Assembly (NCBI GenBank): GCA_034521495.1
Contig: JAXHMK010000016.1
Span: forward strand, 62,001-126,000
Origin: Balneolaceae bacterium
GTDB lineage: Bacteria; Bacteroidota; Rhodothermia; Balneolales; Balneolaceae
Direction: 5' to 3'
DNA length: 64,000 bases
A program made the position numbers and the translations under genes. The notes beneath the pieces were generated by a model. It was not told the DNA's origin and searched no databases. It saw only the letters and a list, made by a program, of their open reading frames with translations. Positions 16,173 through 25,942 of this stretch are shown here, piece by piece. Positions within the stretch are counted from its first letter, which is position 1; each line of letters starts with the position of its first letter.

Positions 16173-19100
16173 TTACTTCAAAATCGTTAGCTTCTTTGTC
16201 ATGATCTGGCTTCCAGCTTGTAAGCGGTACAGATACACCCCACTCGACAAGTCACCCGCATCAAAATTCACCGTATGCCGCCCAGCCGAAACCTGAGCGT
16301 TCACAAGCGTTGCGACATTCCGCCCAAGCATATCATAAACCTCCAGCCTCACCTCACTGCTCACTGGTAACTGATAACTGATCACTGTGGTAGGATTGAA
16401 GGGATTCGGGTAGTTCTGGGCCAGGGTGAAATCATCCGGAACGGCGCCGAGTTCGGTCAGGCCGTCTACGCCGGAAGCGGTAATCAGCAGTTCGAAGCGA
16501 GGTGTTGCCCCTTCCAGATCCGCGAAGTCTCCTAAAGACTTCGCGGATCTTTCTTCGCCTGAAACCTTGGAGGTTTGATCCTCATCAATCTCAAAACGGT
16601 AGGTCGATCCCTCCCGCAGCTCAATTACCTCGCCACTTACGTTATCCCTCAGGTAGTAACTGCCATTGAACATGAGATTCCGGAAGCAACCAGTCCACTT
16701 CAAACTGTCCTGTTTCAGTGGTTTGAATATCCAGCGGTATGGATACTTTATCGTCCATTATTGATGGTAAAGCTTGTAACTCATAGGATTGATTGTCATC
16801 ATCCATCGAGAAGAAGGACAGGTACCGATTCGCCAACCCTGCTGAACTTAACATTGGAGCATCCAGTAAGTCTGAACCGGCAGATGCTTCATCATCAAAT
16901 AATATTCTTGTGCTCGCAGCAAAATGATTTTCTTTTTGATCCCAGCTACTCACATTCAACGTAATCAGGAAGTTATCTGGCGATGCTTTGCCTTTAAAGT
17001 ATCCATTTGTTGTTCCCTCTATGTAGGCATCGGCCGGAACAGCTATATCATTATTCATATCTGTAATGCGCAACCAGACCGACTGAAATGGAGCTACCGG
17101 TACAACCGCATCTTCGCCAACATTACAACTCAGATTTTCATATCCACCATTGCCCCCATTCAGTGAGGGATTCCAGAAATAAGCGTTTTCAGCAATGCTT
17201 GTCATTTCAAAATCACAGAGATCCACCGCAATTGAATATGGGTTGCCCCACAGATAGAAGCTGTCCCCGGTTTCCTGCTGATCGCTGTCATAGGCCAGCG
17301 TTTCATCGTAGAGCCCATCCAGTTCATTCCAGTTCATCGCAGAGCTGGTCAGGGTTTTAGGGAATCCATCATCCGAGCCGTTGTTGTCATCGTCTGCATA
17401 CACATAGGCGATCACCGCATCTCCGGCATCAAGTGCAGAGTTGTCGCTTGCAACCGGCTCCCATTCATATTCGTCTTTGTTGAGCCTGTAAATATTGGGA
17501 AAGTCTGCTGCAGGATTATCTGAACCGGAAAAGCCTTGTGTCCAGATTGGGCTGAAGAGATCCCCGACCGCCTCTCCATCGGAGGGTGAGCTCAAGAATC
17601 GCCAACCCGGTCCATCATAGCTTAACATGACACTGGTTGCAGCCACATCCAAGCTCATGGTATAGGAGTTTTCGCTGGGATTACCACCGGCATCTTCGAT
17701 ACTGAACTCAAAACTGTCGTACCCATAGCCGTAGATACCAGCCGGGGGTGTGTAGATCAAATCGCCATTATCAATATCGCCGACTGAGATCTCGTCATCT
17801 GTATTGACGCTATTGCCATCAACTTGAAGTTGGCCGCTGAACCCGCCGGGCAGATCTTCAATCACAATTGTGAAACTGTTATCGGTTGTACCAAAATCAG
17901 AGGGTGTAAACATGTAGGATTCGGTGTTGGCCAGCAGAATACGATTGTCAGACGCTTCCGGCCGGGTCAGGGTTGTGAAGCTGAACGGTTCGCTCCACTG
18001 CCCCGTACCGCCGGAATTTACCCCCCGAACTCTCCAATAGTACATCGTAGTAAAGTCAAGATCCGTATTGGTTTGAAATTCAGTATTCTCAATCTCGTTC
18101 TCATCAATCACCGGATCAGAATAATCGCTGTTTGGGGAGACGACCAGATCATAGCTGTCCGCACCATCGGCAGTATTCCATTCAAAGAGCGGTTTCAGTG
18201 GAACGTCCTCCGCTTCATCAGACGGATCGGTCAAAATGACGACCTCCGAGCTTTCCGGGAGAGTAGTAAAACTGAAGACCTCACTCCATGGCCCGTCCCC
18301 TGCCGCGTTGGATGCGCGAACCCTCCAGTAGTAGGTCGCAGAGTAATCCAGGTCGCTGGTTGGTTCAAAAGTGTTACTTTCCAATTCAGATTCATCAATC
18401 AGAAGAGAAGACAGATCTGAATTTTGCGAGACTTGCAGGTAGTATTCATCCGCGCCATCCAAAGACTCCCAGCTAAATTCCGGGGTCAGTACTGTATTTT
18501 CTGCATCATCGGCAGGTGTGCTCAGCACAACCTGTTCCGGAGTCGTCAACGGATCACCCTGGAATTCGTAGGCTCCCATATCCACAATATCGGGGTCAGC
18601 GGCTCCGTCAAAGATTCGGGCATTGCCGGCGAGGTCGGTCGTGATTCCCCCGGGCAATGCATCATTATTTCCTGCATTAATGGCCGGACTGGTGTTCGTC
18701 AGCGTAAAATCGCCGTTGCCCGGATCGGTAAATTGGGGGTCGGCATCGATGTTATTGCCGTCGTCGGTACCAAGGTCACCGTTCCAGCTATCGCTGCCGC
18801 CGGAGTTGGCGATCAGGCTGTGCGAGATTACAGGTGTAGACCCGCCAAGACTAACGATAGAAGCCGATGCGGAAGTTGTGCTTCCGTCTGCCTCGTTGTC
18901 CCAGATAATCACGTTGGCCATGGTGGGGTTGCTGCCGGAATTGTACATCCCGCCGCCTACCTGGTTTGCCGAATTGCCGGAGAAGGTGACGTTACTCAAG
19001 GTGGGGCTGCTGGCGGAGTTGTACATCCCGCCGGCAAATTCTGCCGAATTGCCAGAAAAAGTGGCGTTGATTAGGCTGGGACTGCTGCTGACCACGTTGG

Positions 19101-21265
19101 CCATCCCGCCGCCGGAATGGGCCGAATTTTCGGAGAAGGTGACGTTGGCCAGGGTGGGGCTACTTTCGACGTTGAACACTCCGCCGCCGCTTTCACTTGC
19201 CGAATTGCCGGAGAAGGTGGCGTTACTCAGGGTGGGGCTGCTGCTGTCGTTATTGTACATCCCACCGCCGTATTCGGCCGAATTGCCGGAAAAGGTGAGG
19301 TTGGACAGGGTGGGGCTGCCGGCGTTGTTGTACATCCCGCCGCCATCACTTTGAGAACCTAATCCATTGGCAAGCCCGCCCGTAATTGTAACCCCGTCAA
19401 GGATGGCGGTTGCATCACTGCCCGAGCCGGTTACCACGTGGTAGGAGTTATCTCCATCTATATCACCGCTGTCGGTCACCACTCCGTCGGTTGTGGCATC
19501 ATTTCCGTCAATATCCCCGCTGAGGATCGTCAGATTGGCTGTCCAGTCGCGGTCATCCAGATCGCTTTCCCCGCCCCCGCCGGCAAACCCGCCGTAGATT
19601 TCCACGCCATCCACCAGTTGGAAGGTGGCATCGCGATCGGTATCATCGCTGGTGGGTAGGTACAGTCCGTCGGCCACCCAGATTTGCAGTGTGCCGTCGG
19701 TATCCGCATCCCAGTCTTGTGCCCATGCCAGCGCATCGGCAAGCTCGGGTATGGCGTTGCCCCACGAACTTCCACTGCCATCACCGCCGTCTACATTTTG
19801 GTCCACATAAAGAATATTATCTCCATCCGGATTAATGGTGCCTGCGGGATCACCCTGGAATTCGTAAGCTCCCATATCCACAATATCGGGGTCGGCGGCT
19901 CCATCGAAGATTCGGGCATTGCCGGCGAGGTCGGTTGTGAGCCCCTCGGGCAATGCATCATTATTTCCTGCATTAATGGCCGGGCTGCTGTTCATCAATG
20001 TAAAATCGCCGTTGCCCGGATCGGAAAACTGCGGGATCTGCATCGATGTTGTTGCCGTCGTCGGTACCAAGGGCGCCGTCCCAGCTTCCGCTGCCGCCGG
20101 AGTTGGCGATCAGGCTGTGCGAGATTACAGGTGTAGCAGACCCGGCGTTATAAATAGAAGCCGATGCGGAGGTTGTGCTTCCGTCTGCCTCGTTGTCCCA
20201 GATAATCACGTTGGCCAGGGTGGGGCCTACCTCGATGTTGTACATCCCGCCGCCGTCATCGGCCGAATTGCCGAAAAAAGTGGTGTTAATCAGGGTGAGG
20301 TCACTTTCGAAGTTGAACATCCCACCGCCGCCATCGGCCGAATTACCAGAGAAGGTGACGTTGGCCAGGGTGGGACTGCTGTCGAAGTTGGCCATCCCGC
20401 CCCCGTCACCGGCCGAATTGCCGGAAAAGGTGAGGTTGGCCAGGGAGGGGCTGCCGTCGACGTTGTACATCCCGCCGCCATCACCTTGAGTACCTCCTCC
20501 ATCGGCAAGCCCGCCCGTAATGGTAACCCCGTCGAGGATGGCGGTTGCATCACTGCCCGAGCCGGTTACCACGTGGTAGGAGTTGTCTCCATTTATGTTA
20601 TCGCTGTCGGTCACCACTCCGTCGGTTGTGGTATCATTCCCGTCAATATCCCCGCTGAGGATCGTCAGGTTGGTTTCCCAATCACGATCGGAAAGCTGAT
20701 CTTCAGATGCATCCCCATCAAACCCGCCATAGATTTCAACATTGTTATCCAACTGGAAGGTGGCCTCGCGGTCGGTATCATCGCTGGTGGGAACATACAA
20801 TCCATCCGCCACCCAAATTTGAAGCGTTCCGTTATTTTCAGAATCATATACTTCCCTTGCATACAACATCGCCATATACAAATCCGGAAGGGCGTTGCCC
20901 CAGGAACTTCCATCCCGGTTTCCGGCAGATACATTTTCATCTACATACAAAATATTACCTGTTCCCGGTGTTATAGAGCCCAACATGTCGAGATAATTTT
21001 CTTCCTGAATGTTATAGTCAGAAAGTGTCCTGCCATCCTCCAGTTGAGTTCCTTCGAAAAACAGCCGTTGCTGGTCTGGCGGAATGCCCTCTTGATCCTG
21101 AATTTTCTGTTTTACACCATCTATTGTGTCAGAGGGTTCTACCTCCACGGTTATCGTTTCTCCTGTGTACAGATTCACAAAAATCTGCATGGCAAATGCA
21201 TGGGATACAAGGCAGGTGAAAAGCAATGTGGTTATAAGCAGGCGGCGCAAATATGTGTTTATCAT
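16173..21265 (-). CDS. Giant secreted protein: ubiquitin-like domain, duplicated beta-helix, FN3-like domains, T9SS tail (two +1 frameshifts)
   Basis: Three consecutive frames (19973-21265, 16642-20070, 16173-16703) join into about 1696 residues. Residues 1-25 are a signal peptide ending SHAFA. Residues 26-96 are a close ubiquitin homologue. About 103-472 and 480-905 are two right-handed beta-helix blocks built of GNSA-GGGMYN-SPTL-NVTF units. About 908-1090 are two fibronectin-III-like domains (YYWRVR, WSE.FSFTT). About 1095-1210 is a cadherin-like domain. About 1609-1696 is a T9SS sorting domain ([22 protein letters not shown]). Frameshift 1 is in a CCC at 20033-20035: the second beta-helix copy reads [14 protein letters not shown] where this one runs into another frame. 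Frameshift 2 is at 16674-16680. Each is cured by removing one base. The protein is inferred to be exported by Sec and displayed or released by T9SS; its role is unknown. The start at 21265 was chosen because it begins the signal peptide. Confidence 0.85.
16516..16550. repeat. Perfect AGATCC hairpin lying inside the coding sequence
   Basis: Arms AGATCCGCGAAGTCT (16516-16530) and AGACTTCGCGGATCT (16536-16550) are exact complements around a 5-base loop. In the reading frame it encodes the stretch [12 protein letters not shown], with no stop, just before the T9SS tail. An imperfect sister copy is intergenic at 2412-2446. This looks like in-frame insertion of a dispersed repeat. Confidence 0.7.
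18550..19820 (-). repeat. Beta-helix block B (six short units), duplicate of 19850-20957
   Basis: Runs from [12 protein letters not shown] to GAYEFQGDP in translation. It is strongly alike to block A at both protein and DNA level (for example [19 protein letters not shown] is identical in both). Within it, a unit of about 22-25 residues ([14 protein letters not shown], then GGGMYN) occurs six times. Confidence 0.75.
19850..20957 (-). repeat. Beta-helix block A (four short units), duplicate of 18550-19820
   Basis: Same order of motifs as block [74 protein letters not shown]. Four rather than six GNSA/GGGMYN units follow, and then the same end. The frameshift at 20033-20035 falls inside it. 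Confidence 0.75.
20978..21190 (-). other. Ubiquitin-like domain of the giant secreted protein
   Basis: Seventy-one residues starting [20 protein letters not shown]. By hand alignment about 52 of 71 match human ubiquitin residues 1-71, including the identical run [10 protein letters not shown] and [14 protein letters not shown]. Signal peptidase cleavage after SHAFA would leave Met as the first mature residue, exactly as in ubiquitin. Lysines 6, 11, 33, 48 and 63 are replaced; 27 and 29 remain. The LRLRGG tail is missing: after LDMLG the chain runs into the beta-helix. Conjugation as a classical ubiquitin therefore seems impossible. Confidence 0.93.
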
Positions 21266-21377
21266 AACTGAAGTTGCTTTGGATGAAGGATGTATTCCAT
21301 GAAGGATCGTCCCTATTTCTCTTAATAAATAACTGGTATTGAAATTCAGTGGATTCATAGTGTTCAATCTTTGAAGT

Positions 21378-21563
21378 TTAGTTGCCAGACGCAGGTTTTT
21401 TTGGATCCGTCTCCGGAGGTTCAGGTGCAGGTTGGGCGGAATCTGCCGTTCTGTTTTTAAGGATGGATTTCAGGGCGGCTATTTCGATATCCACGTATTC
21501 GTAGAGATCTTTTCCCTGGTCTTTGCCCGAATCCCCTTTGCCATCGTTTGAATTCTTATCCAT
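21378..21563 (-). CDS. Possible small hydrophilic protein
   Basis: About 61 residues from ATG 21563 (an in-frame ATG at 21602 would give 74). It begins [20 protein letters not shown] short amphipathic stretch follows ([18 protein letters not shown]), and the tail is Pro/Glu-rich ([14 protein letters not shown]). No family is recognised. It lies 112 bp upstream of, and co-oriented with, the ubiquitin-domain gene. The low-complexity composition leaves open that it is not a gene. Confidence 0.4.
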   Translation of the reverse strand: MDKNSNDGKGDSGKDQGKDLYEYVDIEIAALKSILKNRTADSAQPAPEPPETDPKKPASGN

Positions 21564-21705
21564 GTGTGAGTGTACAGCAAAAGGGATATTGGGTGGTATC
21601 ACTCATGTTGCGTTCTCTGTTCCTGATGTTGCTGACGGGCTTTATTTGACTTACAGACGTGTTTCAACTAATATAAGCCCACTCGTTGAATAGAAATTCT
21701 TAAAC

Positions 21706-24700
21706 ATGCAGCGGCTATTTGGGATCATAAAAATTGGTTTCTTCGGGATCATTTGGGCAGGAGTCATAGCTCCCGGTTTGGCCCAAAGCCAAAACTCTGA
21801 AAACATTTTTGTATCGCCTTCCTTCATCAGCCAACACTGGACGGTAGAAGACGGCCTTCCTGTAAACAGCATCACCAAAATTATTCAATCAAGCCGGGGA
21901 TACATCTGGTTTGGTACGTACGACGGGCTGGTTCGGTTCGATGGTGTTCGATTTAAAGTCTTTAAAACAGCCGAGTACGATGGACTGGTCAGTAACCGCA
22001 TCATCGATATTGCGGAAGCCCCGGACAGTTCCCTTTTCCTGATCAATACCACCAAAGACCTGATTCAGTTTAAGAATGGCAGTTTTAAAAAAATTACCCT
22101 GGAAGACGGGTATAATGGTGCCAATGCATTTTCATTCTTCAGGAATGATGACGAAACACTATGGATTGGCACGACCGATGGGTTGGTCAGCTACAGGGAT
22201 CAGAACTTTCAATTATATCACCCGGAGATCGTTCGCGGGCATATCGATAAATTTCAGTTTGATCGCAACGGTACGCTCTGGTATCGAAATGATATTACAG
22301 AGGACCTGTTTCGGTTTGATGGTGAAACTCAAACGTTCATCACGAGGGATGCCGGCTCAGAAGATGAAGAACTCCTATTTCTCACACTTCGTAATGGAAG
22401 TACCCTTATTTCTTTGGAGAATCGTCTTTATCGTTTTGGAAATGGACAAATTAATCAACTTCAAACGGGCATTCCTGAGCCTTATTTAATCACTGATTTC
22501 TTTGAGACAGACAAAGGAGATGTTGTACTTTCAACGTCAGCAAATGGGCTTTTCCGGCTCGCGGATAACCGATTGACCCCATTGAAAAAAATTACGACGA
22601 GGGATGGATCTCGTCCTGTTCTTAGTATAGGCGGGGAAACATTTTTAAAGAATCAAAAAGATACCTGGGTGTTAGGCGACCAGGCTATCTTTTATAACCA
22701 TCAACCTGTTTTCTCATTCGATAATCACATTATTTCAACTTTTTATGATAATGAGGGAGGGCTTTGGTTTGGAACTGCGAGCCTCGGTATTTTTCGTTTA
22801 AGGCCGAACTTGTTCAAAACATACAGCGAGGAAGAGGGAGTACCGATGAGAAATATTTATCCTGTATATGAAGCCTCCGATCACTCCATTTGGTTTGGAA
22901 CCTATGGGAAAGGCCCCGCTCAATTAAAGAATGGAGAGGTCAACGCCGGCTTTGAATTCGAGGTAAAGAACCAGTTAACCCGATCCATACTTCAACTGGA
23001 ATCTGATACACTTTTAGTAAGTCTTGCAGATCACGGAATCTTTTGGTTCGATCAATCAAACAAACGTTTCCGTCCCTGGGATACTCCGCCGAAAAAACCA
23101 AACCGTGCACGGCCACTCAGTATTGAATCTTTGTATCAGGATTCTGAAGAAAGATTATGGGCTGGAAGTAACCACGGGCTGTACGTGAAAGAAAATATGG
23201 ATAGCAAGTGGTCTGAAATTCCTGTTGAGGTCAGCAATCCGGATCAAACCATTCGAAACATTTCTGAAGCCCCAAACGGCACACTCTGGATGGCTACCTA
23301 CGGCGGTGGAATACTTCGATATAAAGACGATACGTTTACATCCTTCACTACAGAACAGGGTCTTTCAAGCAATTTCGTTCGCTACATCCATGTAGATACA
23401 ACGGCCTCCAAAAATGGATCAAACTATACTCTGTGGATTGGAACCGGCGATAATGGCCTGAACCGCTTACCTCTTCAAAATGATCAACCCGATTTTGAAC
23501 ATATCACCATTTACAGTGAGAAAACTGGCCTCTATGATAATGCTGTTCATGTTATTCTCCCGGACAACAGCGGGCGTTTTTGGATGAGTGGCAATAAAGG
23601 AATTTCCTGGGTGTTGAGATCAGACCTGGAGCGATTTTCAAGAGGTGACATTACAGAGATCAATACTGTTTTTTATACAGAGCAGGATGGACTTCGAAAT
23701 CGTGAAGCGAATGGCGGCGTACAAACTCCAGGGATTAAATCCCACGACGGTACATTATGGTTCCCCACTCAAGATGGCTTGGTAGAAATCAATCCAAATA
23801 ACCTCAGGCAGTTTAGCTCCCCAACTCCAATTTTAATTGAAGAGACAAGATCCGGGAACGAGAGCATTCAATTACAAAACAATCAATTTACTCTGGAACC
23901 TCAGCAGCGCAATTTCAACATTTCCTATACCGGGATCAATTATACCGGAGCTGAAAAAATTCACTTTAAATACCGGCTTAAAGGTTTTAATGAAACGTGG
24001 ACGGAAGTTGAATCACAACGGGTTGCATTCTTCACGAATGTTTCCGCAGGAAGCTACCAGTTTGAGGTCCTCGCAACCAATAAACAAGGTGAATGGAATC
24101 CCAGTCCTGTAACAGCTTCGATTACGATTCTCCCTTTTTTCCATGAGACAATATGGTTTCGGTTTATGGTTTTGGCCGGCATTGCTTTTTTGATTTTCAC
24201 CCTCGTTCAATACCGTACAAATAGCCTGAAACGAAGAGAAGAGACGTTGGAACAGTCCATCAAAGAGCGAACCGCTGAGTTAGAATCTGAAAAGCTAAAA
24301 ACAGAAGCCCAGGCACAAAAGCTGCGAAAACTTGATCAACTCAAGTCTCAATTTTTTACCAATATCACCCATGAGTTTCGAACTCCTTTAACTCTTATCA
24401 TCGGACCGTTACAGAATCTGTTGCGTAAAAATGGGAACACCTCATCCAAAAAAATCCATAATACCCTGCGAAGAGCTCTCAGTAACAGCCGCCGGCTTCA
24501 ACGTTTAATCGATCAGATCCTGGATCTCTCTAAATTAGAGGCGGGCGAATTCAGCCTGGACGTCCAAAAAATCGATCTTATTGAGTACTCGAATAACATT
24601 GCTGAAATGTTTAAACCACTTATGACGAGTCAGTCTATAACAATGGATTTCCAGGCTCCCAATCATGATTTATTTATCTATGCCGATCCCGATGCATTTG

Positions 24701-25911
24701 AAAAAATTCTGGCAAATTTACTTTCGAATGCCATTAAATTCACCTCTTCCGGTGGAACAATCAGCCTGATACTGGAAGAAGATAAAGATGACATTCTGAT
24801 TTCTATTTCAGATACAGGAATTGGTATTGAAGCTGAAGAACTTGACCATGTTTTCGATCGGTTTTACCAGGCTGATTCCTCCTCAACGAGAATTGCAGAA
24901 GGAACCGGAATTGGCCTGGCACTGGTCAAAAATTTAGTCGAATTGCACAAGGGTGAGATTAAAGTGGAATCGAAGATTGGTTCCGGAAGTACATTTTCAA
25001 TCAGGTTCAAAAAGAGGAGTAAACATTTTGATGATTCCGATTTAACACCCATTACTCATTCAAAAAACCGGGAGAATGATTTCCCTGAGACGTATAAAGA
25101 CAACGAAAGTTCAGAAATTCATTCGTCAGATAAACAGATCGAGCCGGATCATACAAGACCAACCGTATTGGTGGTTGAGGATAATTCGGATGTGCGGGAA
25201 TTCATCAAATCTACTCTTGAAGATGACTTCTCTGTGATTGAATCGAAAGACGGAGAAGAAGCACTGCATCAATTGAGGGAAATGAAACCTGATCTGATTA
25301 TTTCTGATATCATGATGCCTAATATGGACGGGGTTAAACTGAATGAAGAATTAAAAAAAGATCCGATGCTGGAAGCCGTTCCGGTCATCTTCTTATCAGC
25401 AAAAGCCGGACAACAACATATTCTTGAAGGCCTTAAAACGGGTGTTGATGACTACCTGACTAAACCATTCGATGCCGAAATTTTAATTACAAGAGCACAA
25501 AACATTATCGAAAAACGGCAGCTTCTTCGCCGGCATATCCTGGAATATGGATTGGATAGTGCAACTGGAGAGACTCACTCAGATCCATTTTTGAATGAAG
25601 TAGATGCTGTACTCACCAAGAAATTCGCTGACCCCAAGTTTGGCGTTAGCGAAATGGCAGAAGCATTGCATTTGGATCGTACACGTTTATATCGAAAATT
25701 GAAGAAATCAGCCGACCAATCGCCCCAGCAATATCTCGGTGATTTCAGAATGAAGCAGGCTTCGAAACTATTACGCGAACGGTCCGAAAGTATCTCGGAA
25801 GTTGGATATGCATGCGGCTTCAACAACATGGCATATTTTAGCAAGGTTTTTAAAAAGACCTATAAGGTGACCCCAAGCGAATTCCAGGCCCGGCAGATTC
25901 TTAAAGAATAA
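21706..25911 (+). CDS. Hybrid two-component system sensor/regulator (HTCS)
   Basis: 1401 residues, typical for the family. A signal peptide (about 1-25) precedes a periplasmic double beta-propeller of Reg_prop repeats (WFGTYDGLVRFDG, WIGTTDGLVSYRD, WFGTASLGIFRL). A Y_Y_Y domain (about 745-815) and one membrane helix (about 830-850, FMVLAGIAFLIFTLV) follow. The kinase core has phospho-acceptor His889 (THEFRTPLTLI), an N box (NLLSNAIKF) and G boxes (DTGIGIEAEEL, GTGIGLALV). A receiver domain has phospho-acceptor Asp1201 (IISDIMMPNMDG). An AraC-type DNA-binding domain closes the protein. It senses an oligosaccharide in the periplasm and switches on the neighbouring degradation genes. The convergent GH78 and GH29 genes suggest a rhamnose- and fucose-bearing glycan. 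Confidence 0.95.
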   Translation: MQRLFGIIKIGFFGIIWAGVIAPGLAQSQNSENIFVSPSFISQHWTVEDGLPVNSITKIIQSSRGYIWFGTYDGLVRFDGVRFKVFKTAEYDGLVSNRIIDIAEAPDSSLFLINTTKDLIQFKNGSFKKITLEDGYNGANAFSFFRNDDETLWIGTTDGLVSYRDQNFQLYHPEIVRGHIDKFQFDRNGTLWYRNDITEDLFRFDGETQTFITRDAGSEDEELLFLTLRNGSTLISLENRLYRFGNGQINQLQTGIPEPYLITDFFETDKGDVVLSTSANGLFRLADNRLTPLKKITTRDGSRPVLSIGGETFLKNQKDTWVLGDQAIFYNHQPVFSFDNHIISTFYDNEGGLWFGTASLGIFRLRPNLFKTYSEEEGVPMRNIYPVYEASDHSIWFGTYGKGPAQLKNGEVNAGFEFEVKNQLTRSILQLESDTLLVSLADHGIFWFDQSNKRFRPWDTPPKKPNRARPLSIESLYQDSEERLWAGSNHGLYVKENMDSKWSEIPVEVSNPDQTIRNISEAPNGTLWMATYGGGILRYKDDTFTSFTTEQGLSSNFVRYIHVDTTASKNGSNYTLWIGTGDNGLNRLPLQNDQPDFEHITIYSEKTGLYDNAVHVILPDNSGRFWMSGNKGISWVLRSDLERFSRGDITEINTVFYTEQDGLRNREANGGVQTPGIKSHDGTLWFPTQDGLVEINPNNLRQFSSPTPILIEETRSGNESIQLQNNQFTLEPQQRNFNISYTGINYTGAEKIHFKYRLKGFNETWTEVESQRVAFFTNVSAGSYQFEVLATNKQGEWNPSPVTASITILPFFHETIWFRFMVLAGIAFLIFTLVQYRTNSLKRREETLEQSIKERTAELESEKLKTEAQAQKLRKLDQLKSQFFTNITHEFRTPLTLIIGPLQNLLRKNGNTSSKKIHNTLRRALSNSRRLQRLIDQILDLSKLEAGEFSLDVQKIDLIEYSNNIAEMFKPLMTSQSITMDFQAPNHDLFIYADPDAFEKILANLLSNAIKFTSSGGTISLILEEDKDDILISISDTGIGIEAEELDHVFDRFYQADSSSTRIAEGTGIGLALVKNLVELHKGEIKVESKIGSGSTFSIRFKKRSKHFDDSDLTPITHSKNRENDFPETYKDNESSEIHSSDKQIEPDHTRPTVLVVEDNSDVREFIKSTLEDDFSVIESKDGEEALHQLREMKPDLIISDIMMPNMDGVKLNEELKKDPMLEAVPVIFLSAKAGQQHILEGLKTGVDDYLTKPFDAEILITRAQNIIEKRQLLRRHILEYGLDSATGETHSDPFLNEVDAVLTKKFADPKFGVSEMAEALHLDRTRLYRKLKKSADQSPQQYLGDFRMKQASKLLRERSESISEVGYACGFNNMAYFSKVFKKTYKVTPSEFQARQILKE

Positions 25912-25942
25912 CTATGCTTAAGACAGTACGTTCAGATTGCCC

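Noticed and set aside
18424-21271. Long plus-strand frames opposite the beta-helix repeats, up to 450 codons
   Set aside because: They are antisense shadows: periodic Gly/Asp-rich sense codons leave the opposite strand open. Their own repeats mirror those of the real gene.
19973-21367. Treating the ubiquitin-domain frame as a separate complete gene
   Set aside because: The TTG at 21367 lies outside the signal peptide. The frame ends where the duplicate block shows that the sequence should continue, so it is the 5' part of a larger gene.
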